A DNA stretch of 64,000 nucleotides from Druceiella hillmani (lineage: Eukaryota; Arthropoda; Insecta; Lepidoptera; Hepialidae), in the NCBI GenBank assembly GCA_039881145.1, contig JAYKKI010000016.1, positions 7,031,001 to 7,095,000 on the forward strand, given 5' to 3'. The translations under genes and the position numbers were made by a program. Positions 24,416-35,346 of this stretch are shown piece after piece. Positions within the stretch are counted from its first letter, which is position 1. Each line of letters opens with the position of its first letter. Below the pieces are notes generated by a model. The model did no database searches. It was not told the origin of the DNA and saw only the letters and a program-made list of their open reading frames with translations.

Positions 24416-24995
24416 TGCAATAATTTGAAGACTTTAGTTTTATCTATTTCATAACACTTTGGCCTTCAACACCCATCTTCTTGATATTTAGTTGAAATGC
24501 TATATAAATTATTTTACTCTTGAGATCCTAAACTGTACAATATCTTAAATATCACCAAAATCTGTTTAGTATTTTTGCATGACGTGAGTAAAAATTATCA
24601 GAGATAGGCAAATATATCTTGAGGACGTATCAAGATGATGTATACTATGAAAACATACATTTATGATACATACGTTATGATATAAATGTTTTGGAGTTAG
24701 AGTAAAATTGTTTTTTGTATATATACTACATGAGTATATATTCAACGAAGGTAAAAAACAATATACTTATAAAATACAAAAATACAGTTATGACATGCAA
24801 ATATTATTTATGTAGAGGTAGGGGGTAAAGTCCTGCCAAAAGTAAAGATAATATAATACATTGGATATCTAAATTAATAGAGGAACTTTGAAAAAATTGA
24901 GTGTTTATTGTTTGTATGTGGATATTTTACAATGCGTTTAGTGGTGTGCTTTTAAAACTCACCACTAACTTTAATAGACTACAGCAATGTATATA

Positions 24996-25000
<5 letters not shown>
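24416..25000. other. AT-rich DNA without a supported gene
   Basis: I searched this stretch by eye for a left end of the Tc1 element at 25060 and found none. Confidence 0.4.

Positions 25001-25047
<47 letters not shown>
25001..25047. repeat. (TA)n microsatellite
   Basis: TA tract directly upstream of the Tc1-like remnant, at the point where the transposase homology begins. Confidence 0.9.
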
Positions 25048-25057
<10 letters not shown>

Positions 25058-25059
25058 AG

Positions 25060-25460
25060 TATACTAATATTAAGATTAGGATTCTGGGTTGGTCAGGAAG
25101 TTCACCTGATCAGAATCCTATAGAAAACTTTTGGGTACTATTCAAGGTAAACAAGTTATAGTGAAGATAAAAAAGTTGATAGAGATGTGGTATCACAGCT
25201 AGAACACAAAATAATATAGCTAGAACCCAAAATAAAGTGCATAGAATGCATGTCGAGTAAGGTGGAAGCTGTTATAGCTACCAAACGTAGTGTGACAAAA
25301 TATAAATTAAGTTGGGTATATTTAGTAAATAATGTAATATACCTACATATTTTAGTAATGTTAGAATGTGGTATGCTCAGTAAATAAATATTAAAATAAT
25401 TTTTTATCATACAACAATTTTTTAACCCATAAAAATAATAAATGTTTATTAGAGCCACTG
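25060..25460 (+). pseudogene. Tc1-like transposase C-terminal remnant with right terminal repeat
   Basis: The plus strand encodes LGWSGSSPDQNPIENFW, which matches the Tc1/mariner signature around the third catalytic acidic residue (family form WP..SPDLNPIEN.W). After stops and frame changes a second block reads CIECMSSKVEAVIATK then TKY, the usual C-terminal end of Tc1 transposases. The stretch ends in TTATTAGAGCCACTG followed by TA at 25461, as expected for a Tc1 right terminus (CAGTG next to a TA target). The catalytic N-terminal two thirds and the left end are absent, so it is an inactive 5'-truncated copy beginning at a (TA)n tract. Confidence 0.8.
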
Positions 25461-25799
25461 TAAATTTTTATTTTTTTAAGTCTTGTATGTTATCAAGTTT
25501 ATTTGTAAATAAAAATAGACGGCTTTATATATCTCATTTTATTTAACATGTTTTCTAATCAATTAAACATTTTAGAAAATATACAAAAACTTTTTATATT
25601 TTATCCCGATTTATCGACATTATTGATAAATAAATCAAGAAGTGAAATAAAAAAAATATGTTGAAATAAATTCTTACTTCCTTGGTGAAAACACAATCTT
25701 GTAATTGGTAAGAGATACTATTCTATATTCGCGATAAATATATTCGATTATTGATATTAGTGCATTCGTTGCTATAAAAACATTTATTAGAATCTAACC

Positions 25800-26120
25800 A
25801 AATAATAGTTAATAAAAATGCATGTAATATGCAACCAAGGTTAACTATATTAAATTTTTTGCGTGAAATATGTAGGCAGGTAACCACATTCCTCATTACA
25901 TAACATACATTATGTTTATTGCATGAAACGTGCAGCCAAATTTAACTATATTCCGTATACTGCACCACATTTCATTTATGACATAATATAGTCAAGTTTA
26001 ACTTCATTCCATTTTCATCAAGTTTAACTGCGTCCGTTTGCTGCAGGAAATATGCAGTCAAGTTTAATTGCATTTGTTCGTTCCAGGAAACATGCATACA
26101 AGTTTAATTATATTCCATTT
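25800..26120. repeat. Degenerate ~56-bp tandem repeat
   Basis: Imperfect copies of a unit like CAGGAAATATGCAGTCAAGT plus TTAACT.CATTCC recur about every 56 bp (near 25862, 25920, 26044 and 26085), with some shorter units. Strong divergence suggests age. Confidence 0.65.
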
Positions 26121-28614
26121 TTTTATGTTCATAAAAATTATCGCGCGAATATCATGTCAAAACTGTTCGTGGATTCCATATTCACACACATTTGCATAAA
26201 AGTCATATTACTACTGCAGACTTGTAATATTAATACATAATAAATATTTTCCTTATGGCGTCATTTAAATCTGTGAATATAATAAAATGGTAGAAAACAT
26301 TTGAGTCACATATTAAATATTTATTGTGGGCTTTTAAGATTTTTGCCTTATGGCGTGTGGAGACCGTGGTAGCAATGGCTGTCTGTTAGTATATTTATTG
26401 TTATATGTAAACTATTAAATTATTAAATTCTCGTATTAATCTAATAAAATCCGGATACATTTGTTTTAAATAACTGAATTCGTAGGATTATGAAATTATA
26501 CTCCTTATAATAACATAAGCCTTTTGTATAAATCTCAGATGTTTTTGAATCGGGAAAATCAAGTTATGTTGATTCAAAATTACTAAGTTAAATTTACCAT
26601 GAACGACGCTTAAAAATACGTTGACGTTTGACTACAGCCATATTTGACATAACATTTGGCAGGTAAATCTTTAGTTAGACCATTTTTTACACATTTTCAT
26701 TGTTGTATATAGTAATTTAAATTAAAACCTGACCATTTTTTTTGAGTGAATTGAGTAACATTTTTTAATTATAGTTATGATTAATTGACCGACTTAACCG
26801 AATATAGTAACAGCAATATAATTCATTACTAAATGTATGATTAATTTTGTTATGATTACGATATAATTGTTAGTATGTCAAAAATATAGTGTTGCCCGCA
26901 GGAATATCGGTATAAGAAGGGTTCGTTTTAAATATATTTATTTCTTATTTTATAAATAATCTCGATATAAATAATTATGAAACAAAATTAATCGTAATTA
27001 GCGATTTTTTCCCTTCATTGTGAGAACTTTCATGTCTAAATGATTTAGGGTCGATTTTCATAAATTGTTTTTAGTCTCCATTGGATTGAAGTTTCATTAT
27101 TTCCTTTGTTAAAGCCCAAAAAAAATTGAAAAATCTTGATATGATGTCTCAACTAGTTAAGGATTTGCAAAATGTGTTGAACCATAAAAAGAGTCACAAT
27201 ATTAGTAATTATTGATTATCTATTTAATTATCACTAACTTATGTAATAATTATCTCGAAATGATTCAAGAGAAGGAAGTTACAGGCAAACACCAATTTAG
27301 TTACACATTAACCAGTTCTTAATCTCTTAGTAGTCCAAGACAATAGCGAGTGAAACCCTATGTCATAAAGCATATGGATAATTTTCTATTTTGATTGTGT
27401 ATAAAATTACTATTTTGTTAGTATATAATCATAAACGTTAAATCGTCGACCTACGGAAATATATTTTAACGGAAGTTAATTGAATTAAGCAAATTATGGA
27501 ACAAAGGTACGAAGATGTTTTTTCCACGTTATGAGACATCTGATAAAATTTACATAAATTACGCAAAAGATATTCGTTTTATTTTCAAATTAACCGCCTC
27601 ACCTTGGCCAATGTGATCGGGCGGTGTGACTCGGAAGTGTGGGTTTGTGGTATTTAAAGTCAATGTAATATTTTTATGCGAAATTGTTTTATAAATTCAT
27701 ACATTGGTATTTTAAAATAGAGACTGACATAAATATTTGGTAGATTAAAAAGAAAGACCCGTCAGATGGCATAACATTTTTCGTTGTAATTAAAAATTTA
27801 TCAGGAATTATCCGGATGTTGGATGAAATCGTATTCCTTGTAGCCAGTTGTGAGTACAGTACAGTAGGAATTTAAATGTGATATTGTTTATTTTCTTTAT
27901 AATGTAAAATTACGGTTATATATCATTTTCTTTTTGAAATATTATATTAGACTACATAAAACTTTGAATCGATATAGGACTTTGGATTCAACCACATTTA
28001 ATACTGTTCTCATTGAGACTATTATATTTCTATTGTTATTCTTCTCTTCTTCTTCTTATTCTCTTTTACATAAATACCTGTTTGATTCAACTTAATATTT
28101 TATTTTTTTATTAGTTTAAAAGTTCTCTATTTACTTACCGACTCGGGGAAACATAAAAATGGAAGATAACGCGTATTTTAGGGTAAATAAATAGGTCGTT
28201 ATCAGAAAGATTTACCATAGAAAATGATGATGATATTAGGAATATATTTTCCGTCTTGGAACTGTGGTGAATCACAGCATGGTAAGCACTCAGCGTGACC
28301 GCGCTGAGTAGTCTTATACCTTGACTGACTATAAGCAAAGATTAACCACGCGTCAGGTTGCATTTACTTATCATGTTTCACTTCTTGACTTAGAAAATAT
28401 TACACTTTGCCCGTTTGTTCGCGAGCACAGGTAGTTAATGATAGATCAGTTATACGCTTTTTAATATCATATGATTGAACAGGTCAGTTAAACATTTTTG
28501 AGTTATTCTTGCAACTTTTTATAAAATGTACAATTTAACTATTATCTTAGAAACAAGAAATTGCTTCTTATTATTTTAAAGATTATGATTTTTCAGTGTC
28601 AAAACTGAATAATG
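26121..28614. other. AT-rich DNA without a supported gene
   Basis: Nothing coding is supported. A small perfect stem, ACTCAGCG...CGCTGAGT, lies near 28288-28310 inside a short GC-richer patch. Confidence 0.5.
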
Positions 28615-28677
28615 AAATGAATGAACCGACTGACATATACTGATAAATTCAATATATGACAGTCGGTTCATTCATTT
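28615..28677. repeat. Perfect 18-bp inverted repeat
   Basis: AAATGAATGAACCGACTG at 28615 and CAGTCGGTTCATTCATTT at 28660 are exact complements with a 27-bp AT-rich loop. It might be a tiny fold-back element or an RNA hairpin; nothing else supports a function. Confidence 0.85.
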
Positions 28678-29140
28678 GTCTGTAACAACCTATTTTCAAA
28701 CTTTAGATAGTCAGATAAGGCATTATTTTTTTCTTTTCAGCTCCGTCGTTTAGGTTATTTGCAGAATATCTATTATGCAATTTAATGAGATAAATCGAGA
28801 AACATAAGAATTTATAATAATATTGCGTCAACAAATTTGTTACACACAATTTTCTAAAAGCAGTAAAAATCTTTGTCCAGACGATATTGTTTAAAGTAAG
28901 ATAAGAAAAATGTAAAAAAATGAAGGAGATATTTCATGCTGTCTGCATTTAAATCATAATGTGGAATATTAATCCAATTAGTTCGACTAGCACGTGATCG
29001 CTTTTTGAAATCTGCCTTTGACGTAACAATTTTCTGTCTTTATTGGATAATTCTATGGAGTGGATAATTCTATGGATATGGGTTTATCTATTTATTTAAG
29101 AAATTGCAATGTACCCATAAAACCACATATGTTTTATACG

Positions 29141-29200
29141 TTTTCGATGAACTTATTGCTACTTGAGCAATTCCTGCCAGTCTACCACAATGATTGAATA
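29141..29200 (-). repeat. SINE tail fragment
   Basis: Read on the minus strand it contains GGAATTGCTCAAGTAGCAAT then AAG, matching the 3' body of the SINE copies at 6255 and 43298. The tRNA-like head is missing. Confidence 0.5.
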
Positions 29201-29424
29201 TGAGAATTTAGCGATATAGAAGAGTGTAAAATATATTCATAAACCTACTCTATTATAACATTCACAGATTAAAATATACACTGTATATAGAAAAACCAAA
29301 CACAAATACGAAAAAAAATAAATAAGTGAAAATTAAATTTAAAAAAACAGTATAACAAAATTATTAATTACAAATCTTGATATGGTATTGTAAAGGAAAG
29401 AATGTCAAAAGCCTTTAGCTTTAA

Positions 29425-29645
29425 GAGAGAAATGATGTTTTTGGATCTTTGAAACCATTTATAAAGGGCGAGTTCCTGGTATCCGGATTCAGTTAATTCC
29501 ATAATTTTGCAGCTTGGACAGAGAACAACTTTTCATTAAAGGCTCTTAAATGTTTGAGAAAAAAGAGATTGAGGTGGTTTTCAGAGTGTAGTCTTGAACC
29601 GTCAAAGATCATGGTTAGATCCTCTGTCCTATTGCGCCCCGTATT
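29425..29645 (-). pseudogene. Non-LTR reverse transcriptase C-terminal remnant
   Basis: On the minus strand a frame of about 70 codons with a single internal stop contains FNEKLFSVQAAKLWN, then NPDTRNSPFINGFKDPKT. This order (FF.R....WN.LP..IR....F K) is the usual C-terminal end of jockey/CR1-type non-LTR reverse transcriptases encoded in insect LINEs. The expected S-L-P after WN is a stop followed by LNP. No catalytic core is present, so it is a fossil fragment. Assignment rests on the motif order. Confidence 0.55.
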
Positions 29646-30885
29646 TCAGCTGTGATTTCATCTCTCACGGTTATTGGAAACTATTCCGCGAATACTGGGA
29701 GAATACGATGATGTTCCATTTGTTATAACGCCAATGGTCGGTCTTCACATCTTACAATACATCACGTCTCATTCTGACTAGTATTTCCCGTTTTGCATTC
29801 GGGCTCGGGACTGGTCGTTGCTGACGGCAAATTTAAAAAGTGGTTTTTTGAGATAGAAATTTTTCATGACAATAACTGCTATTATTTTACATGTATTCGG
29901 CTGAAAAATGTAGATTTTCAAAAAAACGCCAATTGCGACCTCATACAGAACATTGAACACTTTCTAACTTTATGTAACAAAACGTGGAATTGTTGAAAAA
30001 TAGATTTAATAATAAACAGAAAACTTTATGATAGTATAAACTAATTGTACGTATACGTAAGTTATGAATTTTGTGTTAAAATTCTTTTTAATAAATAAAT
30101 TCGAATATTAATTATATAAATTAAATATTTGATTGTTTCTGGAAATTTTGTAAATTATTTTTATTTATTTATTTCGAGTTTTATGTAATATAATTACACA
30201 TATCTTAAACTTATTTACTTGCAGCAATATGCTCTTATATTCTCTTCTACTCATCAATAGATAAGGAACATAAGCAATTAGCTACTTAGGTGGAGGGCAA
30301 AATTTGTATTTTTTAAAAATTTTGATAGTAATTTTGTCAAATAAAAAAAAGAATAAACACAATAACGATTCATGAAAAAGACCCGAATTTAACATGTCGA
30401 GAGGAAAATAAAAAAGGACCAAGCTTGCAGAAAAAAATAATGGAATGGAAATAAAATAACGTACGGCGACACCGAAATTATTGCTGACACCGAAATCAAC
30501 TTATTTTTATAATAAAATAACCGAAAAAAAAATATTGTTTAAACATGATAACCTTTTGGAAGAATCTCATAAGTATTATTTTCATAATTTTAGGTAGTAT
30601 AGGAAATACTACAAAGATTAACTGAAAAATAAGGAAAAGAATATGTTCTTCTGCCTGAATTTCCAAAACTACTGAATTTAAAATCATGAAAAAAATCGGT
30701 GATATGCAAGCTATACAATGTTCCTTATCATCATTTCCCCGCTTAAATATTAATAGAAACCATTCCAACTATATGCTTAAAAGGTTCCCATGTACGAGTA
30801 CCTCGCCACACCAACCGACCGCACCAATGCCGTATCACATCGCATATGCGCGCATTTGAATGGAGAGTTTTTCGACCGAGCCAAA
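29646..30885. other. AT-rich DNA without a supported gene
   Basis: No gene. A frame of 90 codons on the minus strand (30768-30496) is phenylalanine- and isoleucine-rich and lacks motifs. A GC-richer patch is at 30790-30870. Confidence 0.45.
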
Positions 30886-31003
30886 TTAACAATTTTCAGA
30901 TTTTTTATATAAACATAATTAAAAATTAAAAATTTTCAGATTTTTTATATAAACATAATTAAAAATTAAAAATTTTCAGATTTTTTATATAAAAATTAAT
31001 TGC
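30886..31003. repeat. 40-bp tandem repeat, nearly three copies
   Basis: AATTTTCAGATTTTTTATAT starts at 30891, 30931 and 30971, identical apart from the last unit. Confidence 0.9.
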
Positions 31004-31155
31004 GCTGGACTTTTTAAATTCGGATAATTTTTGTTCAATCTATACACAATTCTCAATATTTGTGACTTTTTTTTCGTGGTATTTTTTATGATAAGGGTGA
31101 GAGACAGCAACTTTTGAGCTTTGTTCCCAAAAATGTTTAAACTAATTCATAAAGA

Positions 31156-31182
31156 TATATATATAAATAAATAAATAAATAA

Positions 31183-31237
<55 letters not shown>
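31156..31237. repeat. (TA)n-(TAAA)n-(TA)n microsatellite
   Basis: Compound simple repeat. Confidence 0.9.
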
Positions 31238-31240
<3 letters not shown>

Positions 31241-33539
31241 GAATTTGTGCCTCAATAGGCTTCCAGTTGACATCCTATACGATTACCGTGAAAGAATTGT
31301 TTTTAATTTCACAATTTATCTCTTGAAATTAACCCCGCGAATAAAAACTGAACTTTACTCTATCTAAGATTATACCTAAGATTATACATTTCATGAATTT
31401 TCTTAAAGACATCTTAATTTTCCTTCGTGTGAAAGTCAATAACATAATTTTCGAAACCATTGGAAATTTTTGAACGACCTTTTTTTTATTTGAATGCTAT
31501 TGAAATACACTAAGTATTGAAACATTTGCAAGAACTAAAATATATAAAATTAAAACATATTGATTAAAATGAAAAATAGACTCACAAATGTAAAATCTTT
31601 ACAACAAATTGTGAAAAAGGAAAAATAAACCCTATTAACCCATTATTATTAACGTATCTTACACTACTTGATTATTTTAAAAATGTACTGGCACATTGCA
31701 TGCGTCTAATTTTAACACATTTCAAGTAATACGATGCCGATAAGAGCTTCTATACTGAATAAAGCTAATTTCCATATATTACATCAATCTACTGACATAA
31801 ACATCAATCTACCAATGTATTGTATTACATCAATCTAAAGATCTTACCTTGATGTAATACAGTATACATCAATCTACAAACATATCACAGAGTTACTATT
31901 CTGCTATTAACCTGCGTCATCGGTATCATCGCAACGGTGTCGCCTTCAAGTCTTCAAGTGTTTCTACTTTTTAGTTGACGGATGCTTATGACCAGAGTAT
32001 TAGTACCTACGTATTATGATCTAGGACTCGTTGTGTATCTGACTTTCCTTATTTTTCTTATTTCGTACGTATCGTTTGTTGTGTTTTATTAAGCTTCCAG
32101 GTTTTCCTGTTAATAGTAACTACTATTATTTTTAAATGGAACATCGGTTAAATAACTTGTCCTTTAATCAAATAACTGGCATACATTATGGATCCTTTTT
32201 TTGTTACGTTAATGCCCAAGCCGCTGTACAAGAATACTGACTGCGATTTCAAGTCAGATACATGGATATAATTTGTTATGTGGATTCATGCGCTTTTGGC
32301 AGCTAATGGATTACTTTTTTTCTCAAATATATTACTTTTCTTAATTTTTTATTATATTTTCATATGAAGTTGGCCAGTCAGCCAGTATATGGCTTCTAAC
32401 TTAATTATAAAATATATATTATTCAATATTTGTTACGTTAGGATACATTATATTAGCGTTAATATACACTATATTAGCGATGACTAATTAAAAATAATTT
32501 TACTTTAGCCGCGGTAAGCGCCTTTGTTGCGAGTCCCATTCACATTTGATTTATTTTCTAAGTTTAGAATCAAAATACAAGTTGATAAGGCCATTTGTAA
32601 AAAAAGGATCATCAATTTGGTAGATCATCCAATTTGGTAACTTTGTTATCAGGTCTATCTAAAAACGTCATGACGTAGAAAGCTATAATTCCGGTCTAAT
32701 AGTTTCCGTATCCTATGTTTATACAAAAATAAAAAAGAGGGTTTATTACTTTTGTATAAATATAGGGAGGGGAAAATTTTTTAATACTGTAAAGTATTTA
32801 AAAATTATGAATAATAAAATTAAAGTATTATTGAGCAGTGCATATCTTTACGCCTCTTAGAGACACACGAGGCAACATATTTTCATAGCGGAAAATTACA
32901 TTAATATTTGCACAGTAGCAGTTTTCCCAAATTTATTTGTGTTTCGAAATAATATATTCTACAAAAGTTTCAACTAAGTAATCCTATTTGTATCATTTTA
33001 TACTTTTCTGTACGTTTTTTAATCTGTGGTTATTTGAAATTGGTTCATTTTTTTTAGTTGAAAATGTTTATTTTACTTTTCTTAACCGACTTCCTTAGGA
33101 TTTTCTCAATTCGACTATATTTTTATATATGTTATCTCATATCATTTTTTAATTAATATAAATAATCCTTTCTTTAATTGGAAGAATATACACCCAGCAT
33201 AGCTTCATGAATTGGTCTGAATGTGTCCATGGAATTGAATATATACCAAAGAATTCCTTAATATGAACAGCATAAGTGCCATGATCGCATTTCGATGATG
33301 TAGATCTAATGCTAATCTAATAAAACACGACGCGGTTGGCATACACTTGCTCTATAGCAAAATCAGGATGAAATAATGGAACCGGAAGGCGGTGACAGGT
33401 ACTCTTTATGGATGAGGTGACAGGTACTCTTTAGGTCCAAACTCAATGAGTTTCCTACTCACAGAGTTTGGACTCGTTTGACTTGTCTTAACGTAGCAAG
33501 AAAATGATAGGGTAAGCAGGTAGATAAGTATATACGGGG
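31238..33539. other. AT-rich DNA without a supported gene
   Basis: The phrase TACATCAATCTA occurs four times near 31783-31880, once with an inverted partner (TTGATGTAATAC). A short duplication, TGACAGGTACTCTTTA, lies at 33393 and 33418, followed by an inverted pair GTCCAAACTC/GAGTTTGGAC. Confidence 0.5.
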
Positions 33540-35115
33540 CGTACAATGTAACTTTATTCCTTTCATCCATTAATCTTGATGGTGCAGGTATACTGCCTGC
33601 CTAACCATGAGACTTGAAGCTCTGCTGTTTTTAAATTAGTAAGTGTGTCTCAAGCAGAGACTTTGACATTAAACTCCGGGTTCCATCTCCTCTGTTCTGA
33701 TGTTGCAGGAATATTGCCTGCCTAAACCGTGAGACTTGCAGATGTGCTATTTTTAAATTAGTATTGTACGCCTTAAGTAAAATCTCTGTCAATTAATTCT
33801 GGGTTCCGATCTATCAATAAATCGTGAAATTTGGGGATCTATTGTTTTTAAAATAGTATTGTGGGTACCAAGGATTGGTTTTGTCATTGAACTTCAGGTT
33901 CCACCTCCTGAGTCCTGATGCTGAAGGAATACTGCCTGCCTAAACTATGAGACTCGAGGATTTTCTGTGTTTAAAGAAATATTATGGGTCTCAAGCAGAG
34001 ACTCTATCGTTGAACTGCCGTTTCCAACTCCTCAGTCCTAATTGAACAAGAATGTTGTCTATCTAAGCTGTGAGATTTAAGCATATGCTGTTTCTAAATT
34101 ACAGCCAAGTGTCTCAAGCAGAGACTTTGCCACTAAATTTCGGGTTTCAACTCCTCAGTCCTGACGCAGTTAGGATAATACCTGCTTAAAACGTGAGACT
34201 TAAAGATTTTCTGTTTTTAAGTTGACATTGTTGGTCTTAAGCACATACTCTGTTACTGAATTTGGGTTCCACCTCCTCAGTTTGGATGTTACAGGTGTAC
34301 TGCCTACCTAAAACATGATCCTTAATGGGCTGTTGTTTTTAAATAAGTAATACCGCCTCAAGTAGAGACTCTGTTATAGAATTCATGTTCTTACACCTGA
34401 GTCCTGGTGTTGCAGGGGTACTGCCTGCCTAAACTGTGAAACTTGATGATCTGTTATTTTTAAAATAGCTTTATGTCTCAAGTAGAGACTCTCTCTTTGA
34501 ACTCCTGGTTTAAATTCTTCAATCCTAATGCTGCAGTACTGTCTGATGCCGCACTACTGTGCTGTCTACTTAAATCCCGAGACTTGAGGATTTTCTATTT
34601 ATAAATTAATATTGTGGGTCTCAAGCACAGACTCTACCACTAAATTCAAGAATCAAACTTCTTAGTCTTGACCGTGTGGGAATACTACCTGCTTAAACGG
34701 TGAAACTTGAGGATCAGCTATTTTATATAAATATTGTGATATGGAACTTCGGGTTGTAATTCCTTAGGCCATTTAAGCCTGCCTAAACCGTAAGACTTTA
34801 GGATCTGCTATTTTTAAATTAGTATATAGAGTCTCTCATAAAGTCTCACTCACTAAACTTCAAGTTTCCTCAGTTTTCACACTGCCTAAATGTTATCTGC
34901 TTAAACAGTGAGACTTGAGGACAAGCTGTTTCTAAATTAGTATTGTGGATCTCAAGCAGAGATTCTGTCATTAAACTCTGTTTTTCCACTCCTCAATCCT
35001 CACGAAGAGTAACTGCTGGTCAAATTATGACTCTTGACCACCAACTCCTTGTAAATTAGTACTGGGTGTTTCAAGCAGAAACTCTGTCATTTAATTCTGA
35101 ATTACAATTCCTCAG
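33540..35115. repeat. Degenerate ~120-bp tandem array, about 13 copies
   Basis: The core ACTGCCTGCCTAAACCGTGA recurs in diverged form near 33591, 33711, 33931, 34051, 34176, 34301, 34421, 34560, 34684, 34777, 34895 and 35015, mostly 118-125 bp apart. Each unit continues with GACTTGAGGATCTGCTGTTT, then GTGGGTCTCAAGCAGAGACT, and a pyrimidine-rich CCAACTCCTCAGTCCTGATG. Inverted words (GTCTC/GAGAC, CTTGAG/CTCAAG) recur in every unit, so each could fold. Units differ by many substitutions, and no long frame survives. The array ends at a (TA)n tract followed by a palindromic element. Confidence 0.9.
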
Positions 35116-35150
35116 TCTGTTGCAGCAGTCATACGGCTTGTATTGTATAC

Positions 35151-35151
<1 letters not shown>

Positions 35152-35189
<38 letters not shown>
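35152..35189. repeat. (TA)n microsatellite at the edge of a palindromic element
   Basis: The tract replaces the expected terminal ~27 bp of the adjoining palindromic element. Confidence 0.85.
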
Positions 35190-35192
<3 letters not shown>

Positions 35193-35346
35193 TATTATTT
35201 CTACTTTCTTTAAGTTCTTTACCACTACCTAGGCTTCGTTGTATTACAACATCTTCAGGTGGGCTGTTAGCAAAGATCATTGCATACGTGGTAAAGAACT
35301 TAAAGAAAGTAGAAATAATACTACATCACGTAGTTTCATTTAATTG
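35190..35346. mobile_element. Palindromic non-autonomous element, copy 2
   Basis: Arms GTATTATTTCTACTTTCTTT and AAAGAAAGTAGAAATAATAC face each other, and the block TTGTATTACAACATCTTCAG is shared with the copies at 25 and 40393. The right end reads CATTTAATTGTG as in the others. The left terminus is missing and replaced by (TA)n, and one arm has lost its inner part. No target-site duplication is visible. Frames read on both strands are products of the palindrome. Confidence 0.8.

Noticed and set aside
28285..28312. Intrinsic-terminator-like stem ACTCAGCG/CGCTGAGT
   Set aside because: No U-tract and no bacterial context; treated as an incidental short stem.
30496..30768. 90-codon minus-strand hydrophobic frame
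   Set aside because: Phe/Ile-rich composition follows from A/T runs; no conserved feature or supporting signals.
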